Positions 1 to 11,400 of a DNA stretch of 64,000 nucleotides are shown in pieces; the stretch's first letter is position 1, and each line of letters begins with the position of its first letter. A model generated the notes under the pieces. The model did not search any database and was not told where the DNA came from. It saw only the letters and a list, made by a program, of their open reading frames with translations. The translations under genes were made by a program, and so were the position numbers. The stretch is from Fagopyrum homotropicum (taxonomy: Eukaryota; Streptophyta; Magnoliopsida; Caryophyllales; Polygonaceae). Where the stretch lies: assembly GCA_033239125.1 (NCBI GenBank), contig BSWB01000005.1, forward strand, positions 14,623,447 to 14,687,446, written 5' to 3'.

Positions 1-526
1 CGACAAGGGACACCCGAAATAAAGTAGCGTATGCGAGAGCACAAGTAGGAACCTCCATCCAGAACTGTGATGCGCAAGGTGCGGGGTTAAGGTAGTTGAC
101 GTTGTCAATCAGTTCTTCGATCTCATCATCACCATGTATTCCGGAGTATACATGCATGTGTCTACTCAACTCCCAAGCTATCTCTCTCCGGATACGAATG
201 TACTCATCTGGACGGTAACCCAATAACGCACCAAGTGATCGATATCCGCAATGTCCATCGCCCGGAACATCTATCACACGATCAACGTAAGATAACATAA
301 ATGCTGGGATATTCCGATAACCCCAGTTGAATCCTCGGACCACAGGTTCAGATGGCTCATTTGGAACGGCCGTCTCAGACTCCGGGATGGTACTAGGCTC
401 AGACTCCGGGATGGTACTAGGCTCCGAGATGGTACTAGGCTCGCCTGTGGTGTCTGCTCGTCCTCGACCCTGTCCTCGGCCTCGTCCTCGAACTCTTCCT
501 CTAGAACTTTGTGAAGATTTCCTCAT
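1..526 (-). pseudogene. OTU-like cysteine protease domain, C-terminal part of MULE protein (runs off left edge)
   Basis: Reading from an ATG at 526-524, the frame is open to the window edge (about 175 codons). The N-terminal part is an Arg/Gly-rich linker followed by near-perfect repeats of an eight-residue unit, PSTIPESE (about 360-450). Then comes an OTU-type core with VPGDGHCGYRSLG, where DGHC holds the expected catalytic Asp and Cys (near 245-270). The catalytic His would lie beyond the edge. The frame is the same as that of the preceding transposase fragment (527-730), separated from it only by a TAG at 529-527. It was therefore probably one polypeptide with the transposase. OTU proteases cleave ubiquitin-type linkages; the substrate of a transposon-borne one is unknown. 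It could alternatively be a separate downstream ORF starting at this ATG. Confidence 0.75.
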
Positions 527-3037
527 CTATGAATCCTTATCAGCTCGAGCATGCTCAAATCCAGATGGCACTCGTCCTTGCTTGCTTCCCTTGTTTGAAG
601 GATGTGAAATTCTCGGCTCCCGAGCTACTGAGTCCGTCGGGTTCAACATGGTTGCAATATAAGCGCCAAACTTGTTCACAACGTCTTGGGGCAACCTACC
701 CTCCCTGTGCATGGCCATAAAAGATGTCAAAGTAATATCCCCATTGACAGAGGAATAGCCTCGGGTTCTTCCACTTCTTCGGTGACCTCATGCCACGTAA
801 CTTGTCTCCAAAAAGGATGTATTGCAGTCAAAAACATAGGTCTGTTTTCCCGGAGGGCAGCAGCAAACTCATGAATGCACGGGATCCCATACGATTGCCT
901 CCAATACCAATCGTCACATGTAGCATCAAATGTCCCTTGCCGCGCCAATTTGCAATTCTCGATCAAGTACTTCATGCAATTGTTAGACACCTTTCGAAGA
1001 AGAAATGTAAACATAGGGTCTTCTTGGATGCCTACGATAGTATGAGTACGCGACTTTTCTATGCAACCTTGAATCTCATCAATCTGATCTCCAATCATTC
1101 TATGGATGGCCTTGATGAGAGTATCAAATCCACAACGAGTAGACTTAAGAGTTCTCTTCAACACCGAATGAGCACCCTCGGCCCTAAGATTAGAACATAA
1201 TTTATAATTATAAAATAAATCATCACAAGTAAACTAAACAATAAAAGATGCAATGAGTATTTGTCTAACCTTCTTGTCGTCCTTGATCCGAGATGGAGAT
1301 AGTGATCGGTCCAGCAACGAACAATAGCTTCCTTGTACTTGTCCAACCATGTCTTCTCGAGGTACTCCATCAAATGATACTTGTCCATCCAACTATCCCT
1401 CATATGCAAGAGCCTCGCCTCATAAGCCGCAATAGTAGTCGATTCAAACAACTCATGACAATCTCTCATGAATTTTACTTGGATGGATGGCGAATGTGAC
1501 TTCCACCAACTATTTGATTCTATGTTTCGATACACGTGCCACTCACACAAAATATGTTTGGCATTTGCGAAGACTCTAGGCATTGCTTTTATGAGACCTA
1601 ATTCTCTGTCCGTCACTATCACTTCCGGCTTCTTTCCACTGAATAACAAGGCAATCCGTTCCAAAGCCCACTCGTAATGACCCGTCGTCTCTCGTTTCAT
1701 TAACACAAACGCAACGGGAAAAGTTTGTTGTGTGCTAGTCAATCCGACGATCTCCAACAACGGCATGTCATATCTGCAAAATATAATGAATGAGACTTTG
1801 TAATTAAAAAAAAAGTTTAATATAAACAAACTGAATGAATTACATACTAACCTGTTCGTCTTGTATGTAGCATCCATGATGACAACGTATGGAAACATGG
1901 CAACCCAACGCTTCGAGTCTGGATGGGCTAGGAATAAGTCGCTCACTACCTCTCCTCCTTCAGTGGTTTCCATCCTAATATCCCACATATAATCCTTATC
2001 TTGCAAGAATTTCAACGCTTCTTGAATTACCGTTCGATCTCCCATCGCTTCCAACCTAATTTTATTCCGAGCGTTTGAAACTTGCTTCCTAGACGTGACC
2101 ATCTTTTCGGGATCTTCAAAATCACTCTTTAACAAACGAACAATTTCCCTCGGAGGCATTCCCGCCTCGGTGTAGATTTGGACTCGTTTCATTTGTGCCT
2201 TCGTCAACCGTCCAGCAAAGGCATGACCTACCAACTTCTTCGGAAGAGGATGATTGTGAATTCCGTGAACATTCCTCACACTCCAAAGACCCCTTTGCAC
2301 CTCATCAACGTGTAAGCGAAAATTACAATCAAACTTCTTCGTTTTGCATACCCTCAAGCCCTTCGCCTCACTCTTGCGGACTCTGTGATGCTCACACGCA
2401 AATATCACCTTTCCAAAACGCTTATCATCCGACTTGTAGGACTTTAGTTTGATGAGAACCATATTTCTACTTCCTGCTCTCTCAAGAACCCACGCAACTA
2501 ACGAGTCCATATCCGTCCATATCCGATGGTCAACGAACAAACTAGTATAGTCATAATCATCGGGAATATCGGCAACCTACAATAATTATTTCGAAAATTT
2601 CATTCACTACGACTATATCATATGTTCTGAGATTGCTCAAATTAATTAACAACTACTTAAATAATAATTGTCTACTAATTCATTAATTAACGACTATTTT
2701 CTTCAATTAACGACTAATTGACACCTAATTAACGAGTAAATTCTTCAGTTTACGTCAAATAACATTACTTATTGACTAATTGTCTACTACTTCATTAATT
2801 AACGAGTCAAGCATATAACATAAACTAACTAAAACATATAACACTAAACTACGTCAAAACAAACGAATTGAAAAAACTAACCTCAACACCCGAATACGGA
2901 TCGTAACTACTGAGCATCGCGGGATTGAACAAGCCCTCGTCCCCCTCCACGTCATCTTCACCACCGCCGAAAGCAACACCGTCATCCTCTTCTCTATCGC
3001 CGGAATGATAGCTTGCTTCTCCATCGTCGGAATTCAT
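527..3037 (-). pseudogene. Mutator-like (MULE/FAR1-type) transposase, broken
   Basis: Exons inferred from GT/AG sites are 3037-2882 (acidic N-terminus), 2576-1852, 1773-1270 and 1183 downward. The splice phases join cleanly (for example AG|G across intron 1269-1184, restoring R-A-E-G-A-H-S). The second exon holds a FAR1/WRKY-GCM1-like zinc-binding region (CEHHRVRKSEAKG through HNHPLP). The DDE core follows: D in VVIMDATYKTNR, D in VIVTDRELGLI, the LCEWHVYRN motif, and E in AEGAHS. A SWIM-like finger ends it (CDDWYWRQSYGIPCIHE, about 860-920). Lesions: the open frame ends at 727, but the homologous continuation is in another frame from about 745 down, so there is a frameshift. That continuation ends at a TAG (529-527). 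The protein is therefore not made intact, although the catalytic residues remain. Confidence 0.82.
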
Positions 3038-3161
3038 TTTCGAAAGGACTTTTTTTGCGAAACAACGTTTGACAATGAGGTTTTATGAAATGGGTCGAAT
3101 ACATGATATTTATACTAATCTTTGGGTTACATTACCGTTGGTAACGGCTAGTTCTCCACAA

Positions 3162-3360
3162 TACGCCTACGCAGCGCGTAATCGTAGAGTTCACAACGGT
3201 TACATGATCCGAGAACTACGCCTACGCATCCCGTAAGCGTAGTTCTCGATCAAGCAAGCGTTGTGAAGTCTACGCCTACGCGCTGCGTAGGCGTAGTTTG
3301 TTGTTGCATTTTGGCGATTGATTTATGCTTTCCTTACGGCTACGTGATGCGTAGTCGTAA
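3162..3360. repeat. Four ~27-bp palindromes at regular spacing upstream of the MULE gene
   Basis: Palindromes of the form CTACGCCTACGC-NNN-GCGTARGCGTAG occur at 3162-3187, 3216-3242, 3270-3296 (perfect 12-bp arms, loop GCT) and 3334-3360 (diverged arms, still self-complementary). The centres are about 54, 54 and 64 bp apart. The second is extended by GAGAAC/GTTCTC arms. They begin about 125 bp upstream of the transposase start codon, so they lie in its promoter or in the element's subterminal region. Binding sites for an element-encoded or host protein are a possible role (inference). Confidence 0.85.
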
Positions 3361-3915
3361 AATGGGTACAAATAGAATGAAATGGTGGGTACGAATAGCA
3401 CTAACCATAGCCAAGGGGCCAAAGACCAGACCTCGACTTTTTTTGTCCTTTTGCGAATTGGGCCTCCCAATTTCCAATATTTACGGCCTTACCCTCTTTT
3501 GTCTTTATCCATTTTTATATTATTTATTAAAAAAAAAGGAAATAAGGGAATACGTGGCATTGTGTTACACTGTACACTATACAGTACAGTGCAGACTATA
3601 CAGTTTGGGTCACTGTAGAAGTGTAGAGTATAAAAAATATATATTCATTTTTTTTATAGCGAAAAATAAAACTTTAATATTTCGTGTATAATTGTTTTAT
3701 TCATATATTGATGTAAAAATAAAAGAGAAATAAAATATATGTTAGATAAAATAATTTATTTTTAAATATTGTAAAACTTGTACTAACTAAATATATAGTT
3801 TATGTTAATTATGATGACAGGTAGAAGAAAGTAATGTTAAATTACATTATATGAAATAAAACTAAATTAATTTGTTATGAATTGAATAACAAGAAAGAAA
3901 AACATTGAAAGAGGG
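3361..3915. other. Non-coding, AT-rich; self-complementary patch
   Basis: I see no gene here. About 3566-3630 contains overlapping short inverted repeats around ACTGTACACTATACAGTACAGT. The MULE terminal inverted repeat could lie in this stretch, but I could not define it. Confidence 0.5.
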
Positions 3916-3923
3916 AAAAAAAC

Positions 3924-4278
3924 TAGGGTTGTGCATACGGTCCGGACCGGTGGACCGTAAATTAATAAAACCTTGAACGGTAGACTAGATTGAGACCGGA
4001 CTGTAACGGTCCGGTTCCGGATTGGACAGGTTTGTACCTAAATTGTGCAATTTTGAATATTTCGGACCGGATCGGACAGGACCGGACCGGTTTGTACCTA
4101 AATGGTGCAATTTTGGTGAGGTTTTTCGGTTCAAAACCGGACCGGATCGAACCGAACTGGACCGGACCGGAAATCCGTAGTTTACGGTCCAACCTTGGTT
4201 ACGGTTTTATACGGTCCAAAAACCAGATCGGACCGTAACCCGAATTTTCAAAAAACCTTGTACCGTTGCACATCCCTA
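3924..4278. mobile_element. hAT-type MITE with 8-bp target duplication
   Basis: The ends are inverted repeats: TAGGGTTGTGCATACGGT at the left and, read inward from the right, TAGGGATGTGCAACGGT. A perfect 8-bp duplication AAAAAAAC flanks it (3916-3923 and 4279-4286). Length 355 bp, no coding capacity. The interior is built from many CGGACCGG/GGTCCG iterations and two ~66-bp direct repeats containing GGTTTGTACCTAAAT. TAGGG ends with an 8-bp TSD fit the hAT superfamily. Confidence 0.88.
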
Positions 4279-4286
4279 AAAAAAAC

Positions 4287-4989
4287 TGAGAAATAGAAAT
4301 GCATAGGTGTAAAAAAAAAAATTAAAAACTTAATGGAGAAAATACATAAATTTAAAAAAAAAAATCTTAATGTCTAGATATAACCTTTTTTTTTACTAAA
4401 TTTCTGAATAAGTCTAGTTATTTTATTTACCAAATCTAATATTTTAAGTAAAATAATTTCAATTTTATTAACCTTAGATTGAAATTTACCGAAGTACCCT
4501 TAGTAGGTGAAATTTGTCAATGCATTATTACGTGGAGGATTAACAATAAGTTGAAATTGACGTGCAGTAACATTTTAGCTTACGTAAGTCTCGAGAGAGA
4601 CAAAAGTGTGCATGGCGTAAAGTTTAAGCTTAGATAATTTAAAGCTAAGGTAAATGTAATTTTTTATCGGACCAAAATAAAGTAAATATAGATAATTATA
4701 GTATATTTTCCAAAACATTGGTAAATGTATTAAGAATTGGTCAAATTCATCTATAAATGTAATTTTTTAATTGAATACAAATCATCATTACCAATCTATA
4801 AAAAATTACAGATTTTTAATGGATTTATTAGGTAATTTTAGTGAAATTATTGGTCAATTATGAAATAATTTTAGTGAAATTACCCTTCTTGCCTCGGGAA
4901 AGTTTTGGTAATTACTTTATCCATAAAAGCTTGTATTATTGACATACTTTTCCAACAATTATTCGGGAAAGTTCGGGTTGTATTAAGAT
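4287..4989. other. AT-rich intergenic sequence
   Basis: I see no gene, RNA gene or clear mobile-element boundary. Confidence 0.6.
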
Positions 4990-5253
4990 TAGGGCTGATA
5001 CATGAGAAAAATTATTCGGGATCGCGTTCGGTTCGTTAAAAGTTCGATTTGAACTCGACTCGGTTATAAACAACCCGAACTCCAACATGTCAATGTGCGG
5101 CTCGTTCGGCTAAAATAACAATATGCGAGCATAATTTTAGATGAGCTACTCGGGTTCGGCTCGTCAAAAGCTCGGCTCGTAAATGCTCATTTATAAACGA
5201 GTTAAGCTTGAGCATGTTAAGACTCAACTCGTTCGGCTCGTATAACAACCCTA
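4990..5253. mobile_element. Probable small non-autonomous DNA transposon (TAGGG...CCCTA ends)
   Basis: The left end TAGGGCTG and the right end CAACCCTA are inverted repeats. The interior repeats CGGCTCG and ACTCGG blocks in both orientations. AAGAT occurs next to both ends, but I could not fix a full target duplication. A diverged relative lies at about 7610-7880. It is probably a hAT-like MITE. Confidence 0.5.
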
Positions 5254-5570
5254 AGATATCACAATTCCTCTAGTTGCTCCTATCTCTCTCATCTCATGCA
5301 TTGTTTTTTCTACAGTTTGGTAGTTAATATTACGTGATATCCTACAAAATACCTAACAAATATACAAGGTAACAGTCTCGTATCAACATCTTGATATCAA
5401 AACGAGGATATCAAATGACCCCAAAAGCTTGATTTTACGACAAAAAGTATTTTATCCATTTACCTTAAACGCTTTTACGTTTACCTGAGCATTTAAGGCA
5501 TATGGGTAAAATATTCATAATAATCTTGCATGATAAATTGTTCATACTAAAAGAAATAATGTTTTCATAA
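5254..5570. other. AT-rich intergenic sequence
   Basis: I see no gene or defined element. Confidence 0.5.
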
Positions 5571-6555
5571 ACCATTATTTTTTATAATTTTTCTTATATA
5601 CTAAAATCTCTCATTTTTAGATTTTATTTCAGTAACTTTTAAATTATATTTCAAAATTGTTTTATAAACATTTACATTTAAGATGATAAAATGTTGGTCA
5701 AATTGATCCTATATTTGTTAAGATAGAAGAGATATGTGGATAAAAGAAAGAAAAAAACAAGACTTTAATTATAGGTTGTGAAGGGTCTACTCAATGTGTT
5801 TTTTTTACTCCTTACATTGGGAACCTCAAACCACGGCTTTATATTCTATTTACAAAAAATTACCCATCTCTTGTTCCATGTGAGTTTTCATGCTTACAAA
5901 ATATGTAAGAAAGGGTTTTATCACCACTTTTACTCTTGAATTTTTGGGTAATTTTATAATATATTTTCGAAGTCATCAGATAAACCTTGATTCATTATTG
6001 ACCATGATAAATGAGCAACAATCCCTTGATATCTAACACAATAGCAAGTTTAGAGTGATTGATTATCTTTTTGGGTTTTTGAATTTATGTTGACCATTTT
6101 CGTTTGGAATCACCAGGAATCATTCTCGGTAACATAATGATTCCGAATCAATCAAAAACCATGTTTGATTAGAAGTATTTTAACACATGAAAGTAATCTC
6201 ATCATTTCCCTTTTCTTTCCTTACTCTTATCATATTTCATTCCATTTTCATTCCACCGCTCCAACCAAACGGTTACTCAAAGAGTTTAGGTGAGACAAGT
6301 GCAAGAAATGGTTTTAGCAAACATAAACAAGTATAGGGCTACTTTTATTGTATAACTTGAACACAAGACTAAAAATGCAACTCACCAACTACTATTTTCT
6401 GGCCTTTTACAGAGTATTAAGGAGCTTTACAGTCAAAACAAGAAGCTATAAATGCAACTCACCAACTACTATTTTCCACTCAATTGAAAACAACCAATAC
6501 TTAGAAGCAACAATGGGAAGTCAACGTAGAGATGGAAGGTGCAAGTTATGAAAAA
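5571..6555. repeat. Decayed tandem copy of the RAE1 3' region
   Basis: Four blocks match, in order, blocks of the RAE1 3' region: 5571-5958 with 7073-7503, 6032-6085 with parts of 8515-9053, 6279-6360 with 9065-9210, and 6395-6555 with 9590-9785. The block matching coding exon 10 (9073-9153) has lost most of the exon. It does not contain the Harbinger-type MITE present in the functional copy and carries a different insertion. It is a direct-orientation segmental duplication, non-functional. Confidence 0.8.
6098..6275. mobile_element. MITE-like insertion in the RAE1 3' duplicate
   Basis: This segment interrupts the alignment between the duplicate and the RAE1 3' region. It begins near CGTTTGGAAT and ends near CCAACCAAACGG, resembling the ends of the Harbinger-type MITE at 8588-8879. 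Boundaries are approximate. Confidence 0.45.
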
Positions 6556-7072
6556 TTTAACTCATGTATTTACACGTTTGTGGTGGGTCACACGACTCGT
6601 GGCTAGCACACGAAGATGAGAAGATAAGTGTGTTGGGTTCATCTGCAAAGCACCAAATAAAAATAAAGGAGGATAATAAATGCGAATTTAAGACGAATTT
6701 CGGTTGTTAATTCTTGTCAAAGTAGTATCCAAACTCAATTGACTAAAACGAGTATTGTAAATGAGTAGGGGCCGAAGCCAAGAGAGACGTGAACAATAAA
6801 ACCAATATGTAATTAGAATTATAAAAAATATGTAATCAATGAGGGGTTGATGTTGTTAAAGTGCCTAAAAAAGGAAAAGTATGCAAGTAGAATATATAAA
6901 TTGGAAAGACAACTACACAGACCATATTCACTTTCAATTCGAGATGATTGAGCCTAGTTTCATTTGAAGTATTCAAGTATTTGTCCTCATCCTGATTATA
7001 ATTAAAAATGAGTTCAATTAGCCTTAATATAACTTATAAATTATATTCCAATGCGGGGACGGAGATATGAAA

Positions 7073-7503
7073 CCATTATTTCTTATAAATTTTCTTATAT
7101 ACTAAAATCTCTCATTTTTGGAATTTTATTTTACTAACTTATAAATTATATTCCAAAACTTTTTATAAACATTTACATTTAAGATGGATAAAAATCATAA
7201 AATGTTGGTCAAAGTGATCCTATATTTGCTAAGATAGAAGAGATATGTGGATAAAGGAAAACAAAAAACAAGACTTTAATTAAAGTTTGTGAAGGGTCTA
7301 CTTGCAATGTATTTTTTTTACTCCTTACATTGGGAACCTCAAATCACGTTTTTCTATTCCGAGTTATTTATCAAAAATCACCCTTATTTTGTTTTATGTC
7401 AAACAATCACCATGTAAGTTTTAATGCTTACAAAATCTTTAAGAAAGGTTATATCACCACATTTACTCTTGAACTTTTGGGTAATTTTAGGCTATATTTT
7501 TCA
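7073..7503. repeat. Second copy of the ~430-bp direct repeat
   Basis: It matches 5571-5958 with small indels. It lies just downstream of RAE1 (minus-strand sense), outside the coding exons. Confidence 0.8.
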
Positions 7504-7609
7504 CATCTTGTATATTTCACCAAATGGACCTATTTTCTAAAAAATAAATTGTGTGGTATCCTCGACGACTCGACATCTTGTTTTATTTTGTGACATGGGC
7601 AAATCGTTT

Positions 7610-7880
7610 AAAAGACCTAAAACTAGTATTGTTATACGAGGGTCAATTTTATACGAGGTTTAAAATATGTTATAGTCGGCTTATTTAAAAAGTGAATAAG
7701 CTTGAGCTTCTTCTGAGCCAACCCGACTAACTCGGTCAATATAATGTTCTTGTAGTGTTATATTAGCCGAACAAGTTGCGCCTAAAAATTATACGAGTTT
7801 TAAAATGTGTCATTTTTGGATTGCTTAGAAAATGAACAAGCTCAAACCGAGCTTTTTACAGGATGAGATAACAACCCTAC
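7610..7880. mobile_element. Degenerate relative of the 4990-5253 element
   Basis: It shares TTATACGAG, GAACAAG and AACTCGG-type blocks and ends in AACAACCCTA. The ends are too eroded to define a duplication. Confidence 0.35.
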
Positions 7881-8131
7881 CTAAAACTCACAAAGTCACA
7901 AAATATTTTACCTTTTTTATCTGCTTCTGTACTGAAGCATTTTAATGTTAGTGAACAAGTTACAAAAATAACAAGTTCAAATGAACCACCCAATTTTTTT
8001 TTTTTTAAATACCATGTAAAATTACCCAAAATAATTTAGTTCATTTGTAAATATTTTCAATTTTGATAAAAATATGACAATAGACCAATTCTTGCAATAT
8101 AAAATATGGATTATTTTCCTTCTTTTCTGAG

Positions 8132-8182
8132 CCATAGTGAATAAATGAAGGCTGCAGTCATAGTGAATAAATGAAGGCTGCA
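8132..8182. repeat. 26-bp tandem duplication
   Basis: The unit CATAGTGAATAAATGAAGGC plus a short tail occurs twice in direct succession. A local slippage-type repeat. Confidence 0.8.
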
Positions 8183-8458
8183 GTGTTCTGTTTTGGAAAA
8201 CAACGAGGAAAAGAGAGATTCATATATAGCACAAGTTCTAGGTTAGCTCATATGGCTATATAAAATTGTAACTAAAAAACTTCAACAAATTTATAAAGCC
8301 TTTAATATTCTGGTAAATTGACCTAAAATCACAAACACAAAACTACATGTTCACCAGAAGATCAGGTGATGAGTCTAAGCACAACCCGAAAAGACGAAAG
8401 GAAGTTTGTAGTATCCTTAATATCTAAGAATTACAACGAACAAGGACTCGACGTTTGT

Positions 8459-11400
8459 TCATCTTCTGGTGCTTGTGTTAGTCCTTGGCTTAGCTTTAAC
8501 CTCAGCCTCCTACATCAACATAATAGCAAGTTTAGAGTGATTCGGGTGTAATGACTAACTAGGTCTTTTACCACTATTAACTATTAAGGGTCCGTTTGGT
8601 TTTAACTCCAGAATCGGAAACGGAATGGAAACGAATCTAGTCAATACGTATACCCTTGTTCATTAAAATTTCTGGAATCATTCCTTGTGGTTTGTATTAA
8701 TTGGATGAGAGTTTGATTAATTTTGATACCCTATAGGGTAACAAAATGTGAGAAACCAAGTGCATTTTTCATTAAACCATGGGGAATGATTCCATAAAAT
8801 CTCATCAATATGGATATACATATGGACTAAATTCGTTTCCATTCCGTTTCCGTTTCCGGAGTTGGAACCAAACGGGCCCTAAGAGTACCCGTAACATAAA
8901 CTTATTTAGTAAATATACTCCTATTTAACCCAATTCTTTCATCTAGGAGGGAATTATATATATGGTAAAATTAGAGGAGTCTATAAAGCAAAAAACTGTA
9001 AAAAGAGCCTATTTAACCCAATTGTTATCTTTTTGGGTTTTTGAATTCATCTTGAGCAATTAGAGAGTTTACCTGAGGCAAGTGCAAGAAAATGTTGGTT
9101 TTAGCAGTTTGTGGATTATGATTCTCAGCACCTTTACTCCAATCATAGCAAACCTGACAGCATAAACAAGTTTAGGATTTTACTTTTCTTGTATAATTTG
9201 TGTTTCAGCTGAACAACTTCAACATAATTCTAGTCAACAAGCAGTTTTCCCAATCAAAGCACTAAAAAGAGCAAGAAAGAAACACAACATTCCCGAGGGC
9301 ATGCCATTTCTATAGTAAATAGAGTAAGAATTACAGTCCAGGAAAGAACACATTTGATTCTTCTACAAGGCTCTAATTCACACCCAATTAAAATTGATAT
9401 TGACACCCATAAAATGTCAAGTCATTTAGTTTTAACTCCTAGCCCTAAAATTTATTTTTAACTCTCAACTATAACATTAAATGTATATTTTGGATTTAAC
9501 GAATTTAACTTCCTAAATTTGAATTACAGTCCAGGAAAAAACATATTTGAATCTTCTACAAGGCTCTTCTAATCTGGCAGCACAGCTTTTTCTGCCCTTT
9601 TACAGAGTATTAAGGACCTTTAGAGTCAAACAGAGAAAGACAACCAGCTATAAATGCAACTCACCAACTACTATTTTCCACTCAATTGAAAACAACCAAT
9701 ACTGTAGTTTTTGAAACTGAATCACTTAGAAGAGTGGAGAAGCAACAATCGGAAGTCAACATAGAGTTGGAAGGTGCAAGTTTTAACAAATGAATTTCAA
9801 GAGAACTACTGTATTTACCCGTTTGCTTTGCTAAAAAATATCTAAGAAAATTAATTGTTTGTTTAGCGACTAGAATGGAATGTTAAGGATTATAAACATT
9901 TTCATTTCGTTTACTTCTCCTTAACCATTATCTTTCTGTTTTCATTCCTAAACTCTAACCAAACGACCCATATATGCTTTCAACAGTTCTTCAATATGTT
10001 TGCAACGTACAGCAGTGCAAGGAGGGAGGTATGGAAGAACCAACATATGATCGCAGAAATCTAGCATGTACAATGGATGTCAGGATAGTACAGACGGCAA
10101 AATCACACATAGAAGTCCCAAAAGACAGCTTAAAAAGTGGATTTGTTCGTAGAATAACTTTACAAAGATTTATTACATTCTACCATTATTACTACTATTT
10201 TTTTATTTCATTTATCTTATCTGATCAGAAAAAGGCTCCATAGTACTTGTATTGCTATATTAGGTTAAAACAGAAGGAGACATACCGCATAGGCATATAT
10301 AGAACCATCATTACTGAAAGCACTGCACGGTATGGGTTGGCTGCACCTTGACATGGCCTGAAGATGAAAAAAACATTCATGTAATGGACAAAATGGATAG
10401 CTTAAATAACATGATACATCCATCACAACTGAATAAAAAGAGCTTTGTCAACAATAATATAAACAAACTCCTACACATGATCCACATGATGCAAACTAAA
10501 AACCGTTCGTAGATTTTTGAATGAACTTCCTAACAGAAGAACTTGCAAAAAGACTAACACAATTATTTTAACAAGCCAGCTCCACCCAATTCTTACAAAA
10601 ATCAAAATTTAACTAGTTATGTAGAATAAGGACTTACAGTTTAAGTTTTTGTTGTTTTAAATATTTATCTTAACTTACGTTTACTAGTTGTTATTAGACT
10701 GGTTTTAAGCTGCTTAGTTGTTTAGTTCAGTAATTCCATGTTAGATTGTTAGTGTTACCCATTTTTAAATATAACTTATATTAGATTTTACAGCACAAGG
10801 AATAATTTCAGGAAACTTGCACAGCTGAAATTATGTCACTTGTGATTTAATATTAGAGAAATGAATAAGAACATTAAATATATTAAGTATATATCATCTT
10901 AGAACTCCAGGTATGTAGAAAAAACAGAAATCAGAAGCACAGTGACTCACTTTCAGACGCTGTTTACTATCCTTGTCCCAGAAGTTGAAGGCGCCATCAG
11001 AACCAGCTGTTGCAAATGTGTGATGAACCTGAAGAAGGTAGGTAACTAAAAGTGATGCAAGTATAACAGATCAAGAGTAGCTGTAGTATAAATCAGACTC
11101 TATTCCCTGGAAAAATTAATATATATTTGCAGAAACTTCAGCGTGCACCAAACGCAATAACACTTGGAAAGTTAATCCATTCTACATCATATTTCTACAA
11201 TAAGGTCAATCTCAAAATACCACCACATTAATATCAGGAAGGAAAAACTTCAGAAAGAGACAGACTTGATAAGCATCTTAGAAGCCACAGAAAGAGCCCA
11301 GCGAACGGGAGGAAGAATACCTAAGTTGGATGGGCTTCTCACAAAAGGTTTTTAAGAGATACCCAAAATCTAGGCATCTTTATTTTCCCTTCAATGCAAA

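Noticed and set aside
3263..3691. 142-codon plus-strand ORF across the MULE upstream region
   Set aside because: It begins inside the palindromes, has no recognisable domain and runs into AT-rich DNA; treated as chance.
7330..7593. 87-codon ORF in the direct repeat downstream of RAE1
   Set aside because: The matching copy at about 5830-6090 does not keep the frame, so it is not a conserved gene.
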